This document shows positions 12,498-27,400 of a stretch of 64,000 bases of DNA, in pieces (positions within the stretch are counted from its first letter, which is position 1; each line of letters starts with the position of its first letter). The translations under genes were made by a program, and so were the position numbers. The stretch spans positions 62,001 to 126,000 of the forward strand of contig NZ_BLAE01000020.1 in assembly GCF_009687865.1 (NCBI RefSeq). The letters are read 5' to 3'. The notes beneath the pieces were generated by a model, which made no database searches, was not told the origin of the DNA, and saw nothing but the letters and a program-made list of their open reading frames with translations. Source of the stretch: Acrocarpospora macrocephala (GTDB taxonomy: Bacteria; Actinomycetota; Actinomycetes; Streptosporangiales; Streptosporangiaceae).

Positions 12498-15400
12498 CAG
12501 GAGATGTTCGGCGAGGCTCGCGGGGGTCGGGTAGTCGAAGATGACGGTGGCCTGCAGCCGCAGTCCCGTCACCGCGTTCAGCCGGTTGCGCAGCTCCACC
12601 GTGGTGAGGGAATCGAAGCCCAGTTCGCGGAACTCCCGTCCCGGCTGGATCGCCTCTGCCGACTCGTGTGCCAGGACCAGTGCCGCCTGCGTGCGCACCA
12701 GCTCCGTCACCAGCCGCACCTGCTCGGCCTCGTCCAGTTCCGCCAGGCGGCGGACCAGTTCTTCCCCGCCCCCTGCGGAGGTGGAGACCGCGGAGCGGCG
12801 GCCGACGCGGACCAAGCCGCGCATCAAGTGCGGGACCTCGCCCATCGCTCGCAGCACCGGCAGGTCCAGCCGCACTGGTACCACCATCGCCCGGGCCGAG
12901 GCGGTGGCAGCTTCGAACGCGGCAAGACCGTGCTCGGCCGACAGCGGCGGCATGCCCGGGCGGGTGACCCGCCGCAGCTCGGTGCCGCTCAACGTGCCGG
13001 TCATGCCGCTGTCCTGAGCCCACGAACCCCAGGCCAGCGACAACCCGGCCAGCCCCCGCGCGCGGCGCAGCTGGGCCAGGGCGTCCAGGAACGCGTTCGC
13101 CGCCGCGTAGTTGCCCTGACCAGGCGCACCGACGACACCCGCGAGCGCGGAGAAGACCACGAACCCGGCCAGGTCCATGTCCTGGGTGAGCTCGTGCAGG
13201 TGCCAGGCCGCGTCCACCTTCGGCCGCAGCACACTGTCCAGCCGCTCGGCCGACAGCGACGGGATCGTCCCATCGGCCAGCACACCGGCGGTGTGAATGA
13301 TCGCGGTCAGCGGATGTCCGGCATCGATCCCGGCCAGCAGGTCCGCGACCTGGTCCCGGTCGGCCAGGTCACAGGTGGCGATCTCGACCTCGGCGCCGTG
13401 CGCGATCAGCTCAGCCCGCAGGTCCACCGCGCCCGGAGCATCCAGGCCCCTCCGGCTGACCAGCAACAGGTGCCGAACACCGCGTTCAACCACCACATGC
13501 CGGGCGAACAGCGCACCCAGGCCACCGGTCCCGCCAGTGATCAACACTGTGCCGTCCGGAGCCCACGGACGGGCACCGTCCTCAACCGAGTCGATATCGG
13601 AGATGTCAGGGCTATCGGGCAGTACCCGCGCCAGCCGCGGCACCAGCATCTCACCCTCGCGCACCGCCACCTGCGGCTCGCCCGACGCCAGGACCCCGGC
13701 CAGCACCGGTGCGGAGATCTCGTGCTCGTCCGCATCGACCAGCACGAACTGGTCCGGGTTCTCCGACTGGGCGCTACGGACCAGACCCCACACCGCGGAA
13801 GCCGGCAGATCCGTGACCGTCTCACCGTCACCCGCGGCGATCGCACCCCGGGTGAGGAACACCAGCCGCGAATCGGCGAACCGCTCATCGGCCAGCCACT
13901 GCTGCACGACCCCCAGCACCTGGGTGGTCAGCATGTGCGCCGACTCCACCGCTCCAGCCGCCGGATCCGCGGCCACCTCCAGCACCACCACGGGCGGTAC
14001 CGCATCCGCAGTGGCCGCTCCCAAGCCGTCCAATCCGAACACCGCCACGTCGCCGGTCTCCCCGGTCTCCGGCGTACCCGCCACGGCCTTCCACTCGACC
14101 CCGAACAGCGATTCCCAGCCGATGCCGCGGTCCGACACGGCCAGTTCTCCGGCGGAGACCGGCCGCAGCCCCACCGACCGCGCCGACACCACCGGCGCAC
14201 CCGCCGCGTCGACCGCCGCCAGCTCCACCGAGTCGTCAGCGGTGCGGGCCAGCCGGACCCGCAACACCGACGCTCCGCCGGCCTCCAGGGACACCCCGGC
14301 CCACGAGAACGGCACTAGGCCACCCTCGGAATCGTCCAGCCCGGCGAAGATCACCGCGTGCAGCGCGGCGTCCAGCAAAGCCGGATGCAAACCGAACGTC
14401 CCCGCCTCCGACTGCGCCTGCTCGGGCAGCGCCACCTCGGCGAAGATCTCACCATCGCGCTGCCAGGCCGCCCGCAGCCCCTGGAACACCGGACCGTATT
14501 CCAGTCCTTGGTCTGCCAGCTCGTCATAGAAGCCGTCCAGTTCGACGGCGGTCGCGCCGGTCGGCGGCCAAACCGCCGCATCGAACGACCCTGCTGCCGG
14601 AGAACCGGTCGCGAGCGTGCCGGTGGCGTGCCGCACCCACGGCACATCCTCCCCGGCCTGCGCCGAGCGGGCGTAGACGTTCACGCTCCGGTGGCCCGAC
14701 TCCTCCGGCGCGGCCACCGACACCTGCACCGCGACCGCCTCGCCCTCGCCCAGCACCAGCGGCGCGACCAGCGTCAGCTCCTCGACCACATCGCAGCCGA
14801 CCTGGTCACCCGCCCGGACCGCCAGCTCAAGGAATCCGGTGCCGGGGAAGACCACCGTCCCGGCCACCGCGTGATCGGCCAGCCACGGATGCGTTCGCAG
14901 CGAGATACGTCCCGTCAGCACCATCCCATCGGAGTCGGCCAACCCGACCGCCGCGCTCAGCAGCGGGTGATCCGCGGCGGCCAGGCCCGCCGCCGCCACG
15001 TTCCCTCCGCCGGAACCGGCGCTGTCGGGCCAGTACCTGCGGTGCTCGAAGGCGTAGGTGGGCAGATCGACCCGGCCTCCCCTCGGGAGCACCGCCCGCC
15101 AGTCCACCGGCACCCCGTGCACGTGCAGCCGGGCCAGCGCCGTCATCACCGCCGTGTGCTCGTCTCGATCCTTGCGCAGCACCGGCACGAGCACGTTGTC
15201 GAACTCCGCGGCAAGGGTGTCCTGGGCCATCGCGGTCAGGACACCATCGGGGCCCAGCTCCAGATACGCCCGTACGCCCTGAGTCTCCAGCGTGCGGACG
15301 CCATCGGCGAAGCGGACCGCGCCACGGACCTGATCCACCCAGTAGCCCGGCGAGCACACCTGCTCGGTCGTGGCCGCCTGGCCGGTCAGGGTCGACACGA

Positions 15401-18400
15401 TGGGGATACGCGGCGGGTTGTAGGTGAGCCTGCTCGCCAGCGTGCGGAAGTCTTCCAGCATCGGATCCATCAACGGCGAATGGAACGCATGCGACACTCG
15501 CAGCCGCCGCGTCTTGACCTTCTGGGATTCCAGCGCGGCGGCGACCTCAAGCACCGCCTCCTCGACACCGGAGAGCACCAGCGAGGCAGGACCGTTGACC
15601 GCCGCGATCGACACCTCACCCGAACGCCCGGCCAGCAGATCGGCAACCTGATCCTCGGACGCTTGAACCGCGACCATCGCCCCACCCGCGGGCAGCGCCT
15701 GCATCAACCGCGCCCGAGCCGCCACCAGCGCACACGCATCACTCAGGGACAGCACCCCGGCCACGTGCGCCGCCGTGATCTCCCCGATCGAATGACCGGC
15801 CAGCACATCCGGCCGCACACCCCACGACTCCACCAGCCGGAACAATGCCGTCTCCAGCGCGAACAGCGCCGGCTGCGCCCACCCGGTCTGGTCCAGCGCC
15901 GCCGCTTCGGGCGTGCCCGGCTCGGCGAACAGGACCTCGCGCAACGAACGACCCTGCTCGAGCGAGGGTTCCAGCTCGGCGATCACCTCGTCCAGCGCCT
16001 CGGCGAACACCGGGAACCGGTCATACAGCTCGCGGCCCATCCCTGCCCGCTGACTGCCCTGGCCGGTGAACAGCACCGCCAGCTGCGGCTCCGCCCCGGC
16101 CACCGCGCGCACCACGCCCGCACCCGGCAGGTCCTCGGCCAGCGCGCCCAAACCGGCCAGCGCACTCTCGCGGTCGCTCGCCAGCACCACCGCGCGATGC
16201 TCGAACGCCGACCGCGTCGTGGCCAGCGCGAACGCCGTATCGGCCAGCGCAACCTCACCGCGCTCCCGCACCTGCGAGACCAGCCGCTCGGCCTGCGCCC
16301 GCAACGCCTGATCCGTCTTGGCCGAGACCAGCACCGGCACCACACCAGCGGGCGGCGCCTGATCCTCCACGTCCGGACCGGCCGGAACCTCCGGCCCCTC
16401 CTCCAAGATCACATGGGCGTTGGTGCCGCTGATCCCGAAGGAGGAGACACCCGCCCGGCGCGGACGGCCGGTCCGCGGCCATTCGGCGGGCTCGGTCAGC
16501 AGCTCCACCGCGCCCGAGGTCCAGTCCACGTGCGAGGACGGCGCGTCCACGTGCAGCGTCTTGGGCAGCACGCCATGCCGGAGGGCCAGCACCATCTTGA
16601 TCACACCGGCGACACCCGCCGCCGCCTGCGTGTGACCGATGTTCGACTTGATCGCGCCCAACAGCAGCGGGCGGTCCTCCTGCCTGTCCTTGCCGTAGGT
16701 CTCCAGCAGCGCCTGGGCCTCGATCGGGTCGCCCAGCGCGGTTCCCGTGCCGTGTGCCTCGACCGCGTCCACCTCGGACGGCGACACTCCGGCATTGGCC
16801 AGCGCCTGCCGGATCACCCGCTGCTGCGAAGGGCCGTTCGGCGCGGTCAGGCCGTTGGACGCGCCGTCCTGGTTGATCGCCGAACCACGGACGATCGCCA
16901 GGACCTGGTGCCCGTTGCGGCGGGCGTCCGACAGCCGCTCCAGGACCAGCATGCCCACGCCCTCGGAATAGCTGGTGCCGTCCGCCGTGTCGGCGAAGGC
17001 CTTGCACCGGCCGTCCTGCGCCAGCCCGCCCTGGGCGCTGAAACCGATGATCCCCAGCGGCGAGGCCATCACCGTCGCGCCACCGGTCAGCGCCAGATCG
17101 CACTCGCCCGAGCGCAGCGCCTGCACCCCGAGGTGCATCGCCACCAGCGACGAAGAACACGCGGTGTCCACCGTCACCGCAGGGCCCTCAAGACCCAGCG
17201 TGTACGAGAGACGGCCGGACAACACGCTGGCCGACAGACCGGTGACGCCATGGCCTTGGACATCCGCCTGAGCGCTCACGATCAAGCTTGCGTAGTCCTG
17301 GCCGTTGGTGCCGACGAACACCCCGGTGGAGCTGCCCTTCAGCGAGACCGGGTCGATCCCGGCCCGCTCGACGGCCTCCCAGACCCCTTCCAGCAGCAAC
17401 CGCTGCTGCGGGTCCATCGCCAGCGCCTCACGCGGCGAAATCCCGAAGAACCCGGCGTCGAACCCGGCCACATCAGGCAAGAACCCGCCCTGATCGGTCG
17501 CGCTGCTGCCCCGGCCGTCCGACCCGAACAGCATCTCCATGTCCCAGCCGCGATCGGTGGGGAAGGGGGTGATCGCGTCCTCGCCTTCGGACAGCAGCCG
17601 CCACAGCTCTTCCGGCGAGTTCACCTCGCCGGGGAACCGGCAGCTCATACCCACAATCACGATGGGATCGCCCGCGACTCCCGCCTTCTGCGCGGCCACC
17701 ACACCCGAGGCCACGGCCTGGTCCTGGCGACCCAGCAACTCCGACACCAGGAATCGGGCCAGCACGGCCGGCGTCGGGTAGTCGAACACCAGCGTGGCCG
17801 GCAGCCGCAGCCCTGTCGCCGTGTTCAACCGGTTACGCAACTCCACCGCGGTGAGGGAGTCGAAGCCCAGCTCGCGGAACTCCCGCCGCGCCTGGACCGC
17901 GTCCGCCGACGCGTGCCCCAGCACCACCGCGGCCTGAGCGCGCACCAGCTCGACCACCAGCCGCACCTGCTCGTTCTCGCCCAGCCCGACCAGCCGCCGT
18001 ACCAGCTCCGCGTCTCCGGCCACCGAGGTGGAGACCGCCGATCGGCGGCCTACGCGCACCAGGCCCCGCATCAGATGCGGCACCTCAGGGAACGTGCGCA
18101 GCACCGGCAGATCCAGCCGCACCGGCACCACCGCTGCCTGGCCCGACGTGGCAGCCGACTCGAACGCCGCGAGTCCTTGCTCGGCCGACAGCGGCGGCAT
18201 GCCCGCCCGCGCTATCCGGCGCAGCTCGATCGCGCCGAGGCCGCCGGTCATTCCGGTCTCCTGCGCCCACAAGCTCCAGGCCAGCGACAACCCGGGCAGC
18301 CCCTGCGCCCGGCGCAGCTGGACCAGCGAGTCGAGGAACGCGTTGGCCGCCGCGTAGTTGCCCTGACCGGCGTTGCCCATCACCCCCGCGAGGGAGGAGA

Positions 18401-21400
18401 AGACCACGAACGCCGCGAGGTCCAGGTCCTTGGTGAGCTCGTGCAGGTGCCAGGCGGCGTCCACCTTGGGACGCAGCACCGCGTCCAGCCGCTCCGGCGT
18501 CAGCGAGGGAATCGTGCCGTCATCCAGCACACCGGCGGTGTGAATGACCGCGGTCAGCGGATGCCCGGCCGGCACCTGCTCCAGCAGGGCAGCCACGTGG
18601 TCCCGGTCGGCCACATCGCAGGACGCGATCGTGACCTCGACGCCGTGCGCGATCAGCTCGGCCTGCAACTCCACCGCACCCGGAGCCTCCAGGCCCCGGC
18701 GACTGGTCAGCAGCAGATGCCGCACCCCGCGCTCGGCCACCAGATGCCGGGCGAACAGCGCGCCCAGACCACCGGTCCCACCAGTGATCAACACCGTGCC
18801 GTCCGGATCCCACGGCCGTTCGACCTCGGGGCCGGGCACCACCCGCGCGAGCCGGGCCACCCGCACCTCATCACCGCGCACCGCCACCTGCGGCTCGTCT
18901 GACGCCAGCACTCCGGCCAGCAGCGGTACGGAGATCTCCTGATCGTCCACATCGACCAGTACGAACCGGCCCGGATTCTCCGACTGGGCGCTACGGACCA
19001 GACCTCGAGCCGCGGCCACCACCGGATCCGGCGCCGCTTCGCCCTCGGTCGCGACCGCGCCCCGAGTAAGGAACACCAGACGCGAGTCGGCCAACCGCTC
19101 ATCGGTCAGCCACCGCTGCACCAGATCCAGAACGCGGGTGGTCAGCGCATGCGCCGACTCCACCACTCCGGCGACCGGATCCGAGACCAGCTCCGTCAAC
19201 ACCATGCCCGGGACCGGACCCGACTCCAGCAGGGACGAGAGATCCTCGTGGACCGAAAGTCCGCTCGACTCTCCGGCCGCGTTGTCGCCGGCTGCCCGCA
19301 ACGCCGCTGCGGCGCCCAGCGTGTCCCGGCCGAGCAGCCCCACCGTTGCCGGCGCCCCAGCGGCCTCCGGCGTACCGGCCATGGGGGCCCACTCCACCCG
19401 GAACAGCGTGTCCCGGCCGGCGTCACGGCCATCGAGTGCGAGCTGCTCGGTGGAGATCGGTCGCAGGACCACCGACCGGGCCGACACCACCGGCTCCCCG
19501 GCCGCATCCACCGCGAACAGGGAGAACGCGTCGTCCCCTGTCCGAGCCAGTCGTACCCGCAGCATCGAGGCGCCGCCCGCGTGCAGGCACACCTGACCCC
19601 AGGAGAACGGTTCCTGGACAGCCTCGGCATCGGCGATCGGCGTCACCTGCAGGACCGCGTCCAGCAACGCCGGGTGCAACCCGAACGAATCCGCTCCGCC
19701 GACGTGCTCCGGCAGGCTCAGCTCGGCGAAGATCTCACCGTCAGCACCCTGCCAGGCCGCCCGCAGACCCTGGAACGCCGGACCGTATGCCAGCCCTCGG
19801 GTGGCCAGCTCATCGTAAAGGCCATCCAGTTCGATGGCGGTCGTCCCGGCTGGGGGCCACATCGCCGTATCGAACGGCGCGGATTCCGGAGTACCGGTCG
19901 CGAGCGTGCCGGTGGCGTGCCGCACCCACGGCGTATCATCGGCCGCGTCCGCCGACCGGGCGTAAACACTCAGGCTTCGGCGGCCCTGCTCCTGCGTGGC
20001 GTCGGCCCATACCTGGACTGCGACGGCCTCGCCCTCGCCCAGCGCCAGCGGCGCGACCAGCGTCAGCTCCTCCACCACATCGCAGCCGACCTGGTCACCC
20101 GCCCTGATCGCCAGCTCCACGAACACGCTGCCCGGCACCACCGCGGAACCCGCCACCACGTAATCGGCGAGCCACGGCTGGGCGCTCAGCGACAACCTCC
20201 CGGTCAGCACCACCCCGTCGGAGTTGGCCAGCGGCATCGCCGCGCCCAGCAGCGGGTGCCTGGTCGCGGAAAGGCCCAGCACGCGAGCATCACCGCTCTG
20301 CTTGGCGTTCGGCCAGAACCGCTGGTGTTGGAAGGCGTAGGTCGGCAGGTCGACCCGGCGTCCACCGGTCAGTACCGCCTGCCAGTCCACCGCCACGCCG
20401 CGGACGAACAGCTCGGCCGCCGAGACCAGCACTCGGTCCAGCCCGCCCTCGTCACGGCGCAGCGTCCCGGCGATGACCGCGTCCACTGCGGCCTCGTCGG
20501 CGCATTCGCCGATGCCGATGGTCAGTACCGGGTGCGGGCTCACCTCGACGAACGCCCGATACCGCTGCTCCAGCAGTTCCCCGATGGCCGGGGCGAAGGC
20601 CACTGTGTTGCGCAGGTTGTCACACCAGTACGCCGCGTCGAGTTCCGGCCCTTCCAGCCACTGGCCGGTCACGGTCGACAGCATCGGCACCCGCACCGGA
20701 CGCGGAGCCACTTCCGCCAGGACCTGGGCCAGTTCCGCACCGATCAGATCGACCTGAGCCGAATGCGAGGCATAGTCGACCGCGATCCGCCGGACCCGCA
20801 CCTCCTCAGCAGCGAGGTGCTCGACCAGTTCCTCCACTGCGGCGACCTCACCGGCCACCACCACCGAGCGAGGGCCGTTGACGGCCGCGACCGAGACCCG
20901 CCCGTCCCAGACGGCCAAGCGCTCACGCACCTGCTCGACCGGCAACGCCACCGAGGCCATCGCGCCGAGCCCGGCCAGCCGGTCGGCGATCAGGCGGCTA
21001 CGCAGCGCCACCACTCGCGCGCCGTCCTGCAACGACAGACCACCCGCCACCACCGCGGCCGCGATCTCGCCCTGAGAGTGGCCGACCACGGCGTCGGGAC
21101 GGACTTCCAGCGACTCCCACACCGCCGCCAAGGAGACCATCACCGCGAACGACACGGGCTGGACGACATCGACCCGATCCAGCGACGGAGCACCCTCCGC
21201 CTGGCGGATCACGTCCAGCAGCGACCAGTCCACGAATGGCTCCAACGCCGCCGCGCACTCGGCCATCCGGCCAGCGAAGACCGGCGACTCCTCAAGCAGC
21301 CGCCTGCCCATACCGACCCACTGGGCTCCCTGGCCCGGGAACACCCACGCCGACTTCCCATCGACGTCGGCCACACCCTCGACCACGCGAGCCGCCGACC

Positions 21401-24400
21401 CGCCGACCTCGACCGCGGACAGGCCAGCCAGCAGCTCCTGACGGTCGCGTCCGACCACCACCGCGCGGTGCTCGAACGCCGACCGCGACACCACCAGCGA
21501 GAACGCCGTATCGACCGAATTCAGATCGCCGGCCTCCACGTGCGCCGCCAGACGACGCGCCTGACCACGCAACGACTCCTCGGTCTTCGCCGAAACCACC
21601 CACGGCACCACATCCGCAGCCGGAGCCCAGTCCTCCGCATCCGACCCGGCCTGCTCAGCCTCCGGCCCCTGCTCCAAGATCACGTGGGAGTTGGTGCCGC
21701 TGATCCCGAAGGAGGACACACCGGCCCGGCGCGGGTGGCCGTTCTGCTGCCACTCCACCGGCTCGGTCAGCAGCTCGATCGCGCCATCGGCCCAGTCCAC
21801 GTGCGACGAAGGCGCGTCCACGTGCAGCGTCTTCGGCAGCATTCCGTGGCGCATGGCCATGACCATCTTGATCACACCGGCGACGCCCGCGGCGGCCTGC
21901 GTGTGACCGATGTTCGACTTGATCGAGCCCAGCAGCACAGGTCGGTCCTCCGGCCGGTTCTGGCCGTAGGTCGCCAGCAGGGCCTGCGCCTCGATCGGGT
22001 CACCCAGCGTCGTCCCGGTGCCATGCGCCTCGACCGCGTCCACCTCGGCAGCGGACAGCCCCGCGACAGCCAGGGCCTGGCGGATCACCCGCTGCTGCGA
22101 CGGACCGTTCGGCGCGGTCAGCCCGTTGGACGCGCCGTCCTGGTTGACGGCGGAGCCGCGCACGACCGCGAGCACCTGGTGACCGTTGCGGCGGGCGTCC
22201 GACAGCCGCTCCAGCACCACCAAACCCACGCCCTCGGACCAGCCGGTGCCGTCCGCGGTGTCGGAGAACGCCTTGCACCGCCCATCGCCGGCCAGCCCGC
22301 CCTGCGCGCTGAAGTCGATGAACACCCCCGGCGTGGCCATCACGGTCACGCCGCCGGCCAGCGCCAGATCGCACTCGCCCGAGCGCAGCGCCTGCGCCGC
22401 CATGTGCATCGCCACCAGCGACGACGAACACGCGGTGTCCACCGTCACCGCCGGACCCTCAAGACCCAGCGCGTACGCGACACGGCCGGTGAGGATGCTC
22501 CCGGCGCTACCGGTGCTGACGAAGGCCATCACATCCGGCGAGAACTCACCGCTCATCCCGTAGTCGTGGAAGATCGCCCCGGCGTACACACCGGTACGGC
22601 TGCCCCGCAACGAGACCGGGTCGATCCCCGCCCGCTCGATCGCCTCCCAGGACGCCTCCAGCAGGATCCGCTGCTGCGGATCCATCGCCAGCGCCTCACG
22701 CGGCGAAATGCCGAAGAATCCCGGATCGAATTCGGCCGCGTCCGAGAGGAACCCGCCGTAGAAGTCCAGTTCGCCCTGCACCTGCCAGCCCCGGTCCCGG
22801 GGCACCGGGGAGATGGCGTCCTTGCCCTCGGCGACCAGCCGCCACAGATCCTCCGGAGAGCTCACCCCGCCGGGGAAACGGCAGGCCATCGAGACGATGG
22901 CGATCGGGTCGTCCGCCACCGAGGTGGCGACCACCGGGAGAATCGCGTCGCCGTGCACGCCGAGCAGTTCGCTGAGCAGGTACTCGCCGAGTGCGGTGGG
23001 GGTGGGGTAGTCGAAGACAAGGGTGGAGGGCAGGCGCAGCCCGGTGGCGTCGTTGAGCCGGTTGCGCAGCTCGAGCGCGGTCAGCGAGTCGAAGCCCAGC
23101 TCACGGAACTCCCGCCGGACATCCACCCCCTCCACGGAGGAATGCCCGAGGACGGCGGCGGCCTGCGCCCGGACCAGGTCGACCAGCAGGTGGATCCGCT
23201 GGGGGTGGGCCAGACCGGCCAGCTGCCGGGACAGCGCCTCGCCCGCGCCGCCGCCTCCGGCCGCCGACAGCGCGGCGGCCGTACGGCGAGTGCCCCGGAC
23301 CAGCCCGCGCAGCAATGGCGGCACCAGCTGAGCGGGCATCGCCGACAGGTTCAGCCGCACCGGGACCACGAGCGGTGAATCCGAGCCGATGGCCGCGTCG
23401 AATAGCGCCAGCCCCTGCTCGGTGCTGATCGGTGGAATCCCGGCGGTGGCCATCCGCTGCACGCTGGCCTGCGACATGCCCCCGGTCATCCCGGTGGCCT
23501 GTGCCCACAGTCCCCAGGTGAGCGAGAGCCCCGGCAGCCCCTGTACCCGGCGCTGCGCCATCAACCCGTCCAGCCAGGCGTTGGCCGCCGCGTAGTTGCC
23601 CTGCCCCGCGTTGCCTATCAGCCCGGCCAGCGAGGAGAACACCACGAACTCGGCCAGGTCCATGTCCTGGGTCAGCTCGTGCAGATGCCAGGCCGCGTCG
23701 ACCTTCGGCCGCAGCACCGCGTCCACTCGCTCCGGTGTCAGCGAGGGGATCGTCCCGTCATCCACGATTCCAGCCGCGTGAATCACCGCGGTCAGCGGAT
23801 GCTCGGCGTCGACCCCGGCCAGCAGGCCGGCCACCGCGTCCCGGTCGGCCATGTCGCAGGCGCTGATGGTGACCCGGGCGCCCTGATCGCTCAGCTCCTG
23901 GTGAAGCTCTGTCACACCGGGGGCGTCGGGGCCTCGGCGGCTGGCCAGCAGCAGATGCCGCACCCCGTGCGCGGCCACCAGGTGCCGGGCCACCTCCGCA
24001 CCCAGGCCGCTGGTGCCGCCGGTGACGAGCACGGTGTTTTCCGGGTTCCACCGGCGCGGCATGGTCAGCACGATCTTGCCGGTGTGCCGGGCCTGGCTCA
24101 TGTACCGGAACGCCTCACGGCCCCGGCGCACATCCCACGCCGTGAACGGCAACGGCCGCAACTCACCGGCCGCGATCAGCTCCATCAACTCGGCCAGGAT
24201 CTGCTGCAGCCGCTCGGCACCGGCGTCCAGCATGTCGAACCAGTGGTACGTCAGCCCGGGGAACTGCGCCTGGTCGCGGATGTCCAGCTTGCCCATCTCG
24301 ATGAACCGGCCGCCCGGACGGAGCAGTCGCGCCGAGGCGTCGATGGGCTCCCCGGTCAGCGAGTTGAGCACCACATCGATTCCCCGCTCACCGCGGACCG

Positions 24401-27400
24401 CGCGGAACTGCTCCTCGAAGTCCAGGGTCCGCGATGAGGCAATGTGATCGTCGGGGATGCCCAGCGAGCGCAGGACGTCCCACTTGGCGGGACTCGCCGT
24501 CGCGAACACCTCGACCCCCAGGCGCTGGGCCAGCTGGATCGCCGCCATGCCCACACCGCCCGTGCCGGCGTGCACCAGGAGCGACTCGCCCGGCTGCAGC
24601 CCGGCCAGATCCATCAGGCCGTAATAGGCGGTCAGGAACGTCACCGGGATGGTCGCCGCCTGCTCGAACGAAATCCCGTCGGGAATCTTGGACAGGACTG
24701 GGGCGCTGGTGACCACCGGGCCGAACGCGCCTTCGGTCAGACAGACCACCCGGTCGCCCGGGCGCAGGTCGTCGACCTCGGGGCCGACCTCCAGCACCAC
24801 GCCGGCGGCCTCGCCGCCCATCAGGCCGACCTTGTCCTGGAACCAGCCCAGCGCGTGCAGCGCGTCCAGCAGGTCACGGAAGTTGACTCCGGCCGCGTGC
24901 ACCGCCACCCGCACCTGCCCGGCCGCCAACGGCTCGACCGTCCCCGGGTAGTCAATGAGCTCCAGCGCGTCCAGGCTGCCCTTGGCCCTGCTCCCCAGCT
25001 TCCACGCCGTACCGGACGGAGGCAGCAGACCCGCCCCCGACGCCAGCGATGCCAACCGCGGCGCCCGCACCCCACCGCCACGCACCGCCACCTGCGGCTC
25101 GCCGGAAGCCAGCACCCCACCCAGCAACCCGCCCAGCGCACCGAGCCGCACCGACTCCTCATCCACGTCCACCAGCACGAACCGGCCCGGGTTCTCCGCC
25201 TGCGCGCTGCGCACCATCCCCCACGCCGCCGCGGCCGCCAGATCGGTGACCTCCTCGTCGTCGCCCGCCGCGACCGCGCCCCGGGTGAGGAACACCAGTC
25301 GCGACTCGGCGAACCGCTCCTCGGCCAGCCAGCCCTGCAACAGGTCCAGCACCCCACGGGTCACCTGATGCGCCGAGGCCACCGCGTCCACACCTGACGC
25401 GGTCTCGACCTCGGCCAGCACCACACCTGGCACCGGGCCCGCCTCGGCCAGCGCCGGAAGATCACGATGAACCGCGACCGAATCCCACGTCCCCGCAAGA
25501 CCCAGCGCGTCCAGCTCGAACGCCGCGAAGCCGACCATCGCCACCGGCACCGGATCGGCCACCGGAACATCGGAAAGCGCGGTCCACTCCAGCCGGAACA
25601 GCCCGTCGCGCTCGGCCGCCTGGCCATCGCCCACAGCGGCGATCTGGCCGGGCGAGAACGGGCGCAGCACCAGCGACCGCGCCGACAGCACCGGCTCCCC
25701 GGCGGCGTCCACCGCCGTCAGCGTGGCCGAGTCGGCAGCGGTCCGGCTCAGCCGCACGCGCAGCATCGCCGCCCCGGTGGCGTGCAGGCTCACCTCACTC
25801 CACGAGAACGGCAACCGGCCGCCTTCGGAATCGTCAAGACCGGCGAAGGTCACCGCGTGCAACGCCGCGTCCAGCAGAGCCGGATGCACCCCGAACGAAC
25901 CCGCGCTCGACTGCGCCTGCTCGGGCAGGACGACCTCGCCGAACACCGCACCGTCGGCGCCGCGCCAGGCCGCCCGCAGCCCCTGGAACACCGGGCCGTA
26001 TTCGAACCCGCCCGAAGCCAGTCCCTCGTACAGCCCGTCCAGCTCGATCGCGGTCGCCCCCTGCGGGGGCCAGACCGCCGCGTCGAACGGTACGGCAGTG
26101 GACACGCCGGTCGCGAGCGTGCCGGTGGCGTGCCGCGTCCACGGCACATCGTCGGCGGCTTGCGCCGACCGGGCGTAGACGGTCACGCTCCGATGGCCGG
26201 TGTCCTGGGCGGCGCCCACCCACACCTGCACCGCGACGGCATCGGTCTCGGTCAGCACCAGCGGCGCGGTCAGGGTCAGCTCTTCCACCAGATCACAACC
26301 GACCTGATCACCCGCACGGATCGCCAGTTCCAGGAATCCGGTACCCGGGAAGATCACCGTACCGGCCACCGCGTGATCGGCCAGCCACGGATGCGACGAG
26401 AGCGACAGACGGCCGGTCAGCAGCACCCCGTCGGAGTCGGCCAGACCCACGGCGGCGCCCAGCAGCGGATGATCCGTCACCGCCAACCCCGCCGCGGCCA
26501 CATTCCCCACCCGGGAAGCCGCCCCGGGCCAGTACCGCTCGTGCTGGAAGGCATAGGTCGGCAGGTCGACCCGGCGACCGCGAGGGAGCACCGCCTGCCA
26601 GTTCACCGATACGCCGTGCACGTGCAGCTGAGCCAGCGCCTCGATGACGACCTCGTGCTCATCCCGGTCCCGGCGCAGCACCGGCACCAGCACGTTATCG
26701 ATCTCCGCAGCAAGAGTGTCCTGGGCCATCGCGGTCAGGACACCGTCGGGGCCCAGCTCCAGATAGGCCCGTACGCCCTGAGTCTCCAGCGTGCGGACGC
26801 CGTCGGCGAAGCGGACCGCGCCGCGGACCTGGTCCACCCAGTAATCCGCCGAGCACACCTGCTCGGCCGTGGCCGCGTCTCCGGTCAGGGTGGAGACGAT
26901 CGGGATTCGAGGCGGGTTGTAGGTGAGCCTGCTCGCCAGCGTGCGGAAGTCCTCCAGCATCGGGTCCATCAGCGGCGAATGGAACGCGTGCGACACCCGC
27001 AACCGCTTGGTGCGCACCCCGCGCTTCGCCAGCGCGGCGGCGACCTCAAGGACCGGCTGCTCTACCCCGGAGATCACCATCGAGGCCGGGCCGTTCACCG
27101 CCGCGATCGACACCTGGTCTTCGCGCCCGGCCAGCACCTCGGCGACCTCCTCCTCGGAGGTCTGCACCGCCACCATCGCCCCACCTGCGGGAAGGGCCTG
27201 CATCAGCCGCGCCCGGGCCGCCACCAGCGCACACGCATCCGCCAGCGACAGCACCCCGGCCACGTGAGCCGCAGTGATCTCCCCGACCGAGTGCCCGGCC
27301 AGTACCTCCGGCCGCACCCCCCACGAGGACACCAACCGGAACAGCGCCATCTCCACCGCGAACAACGCCGGCTGCGCCCACCCCGTCTGATCCAGCAGCC

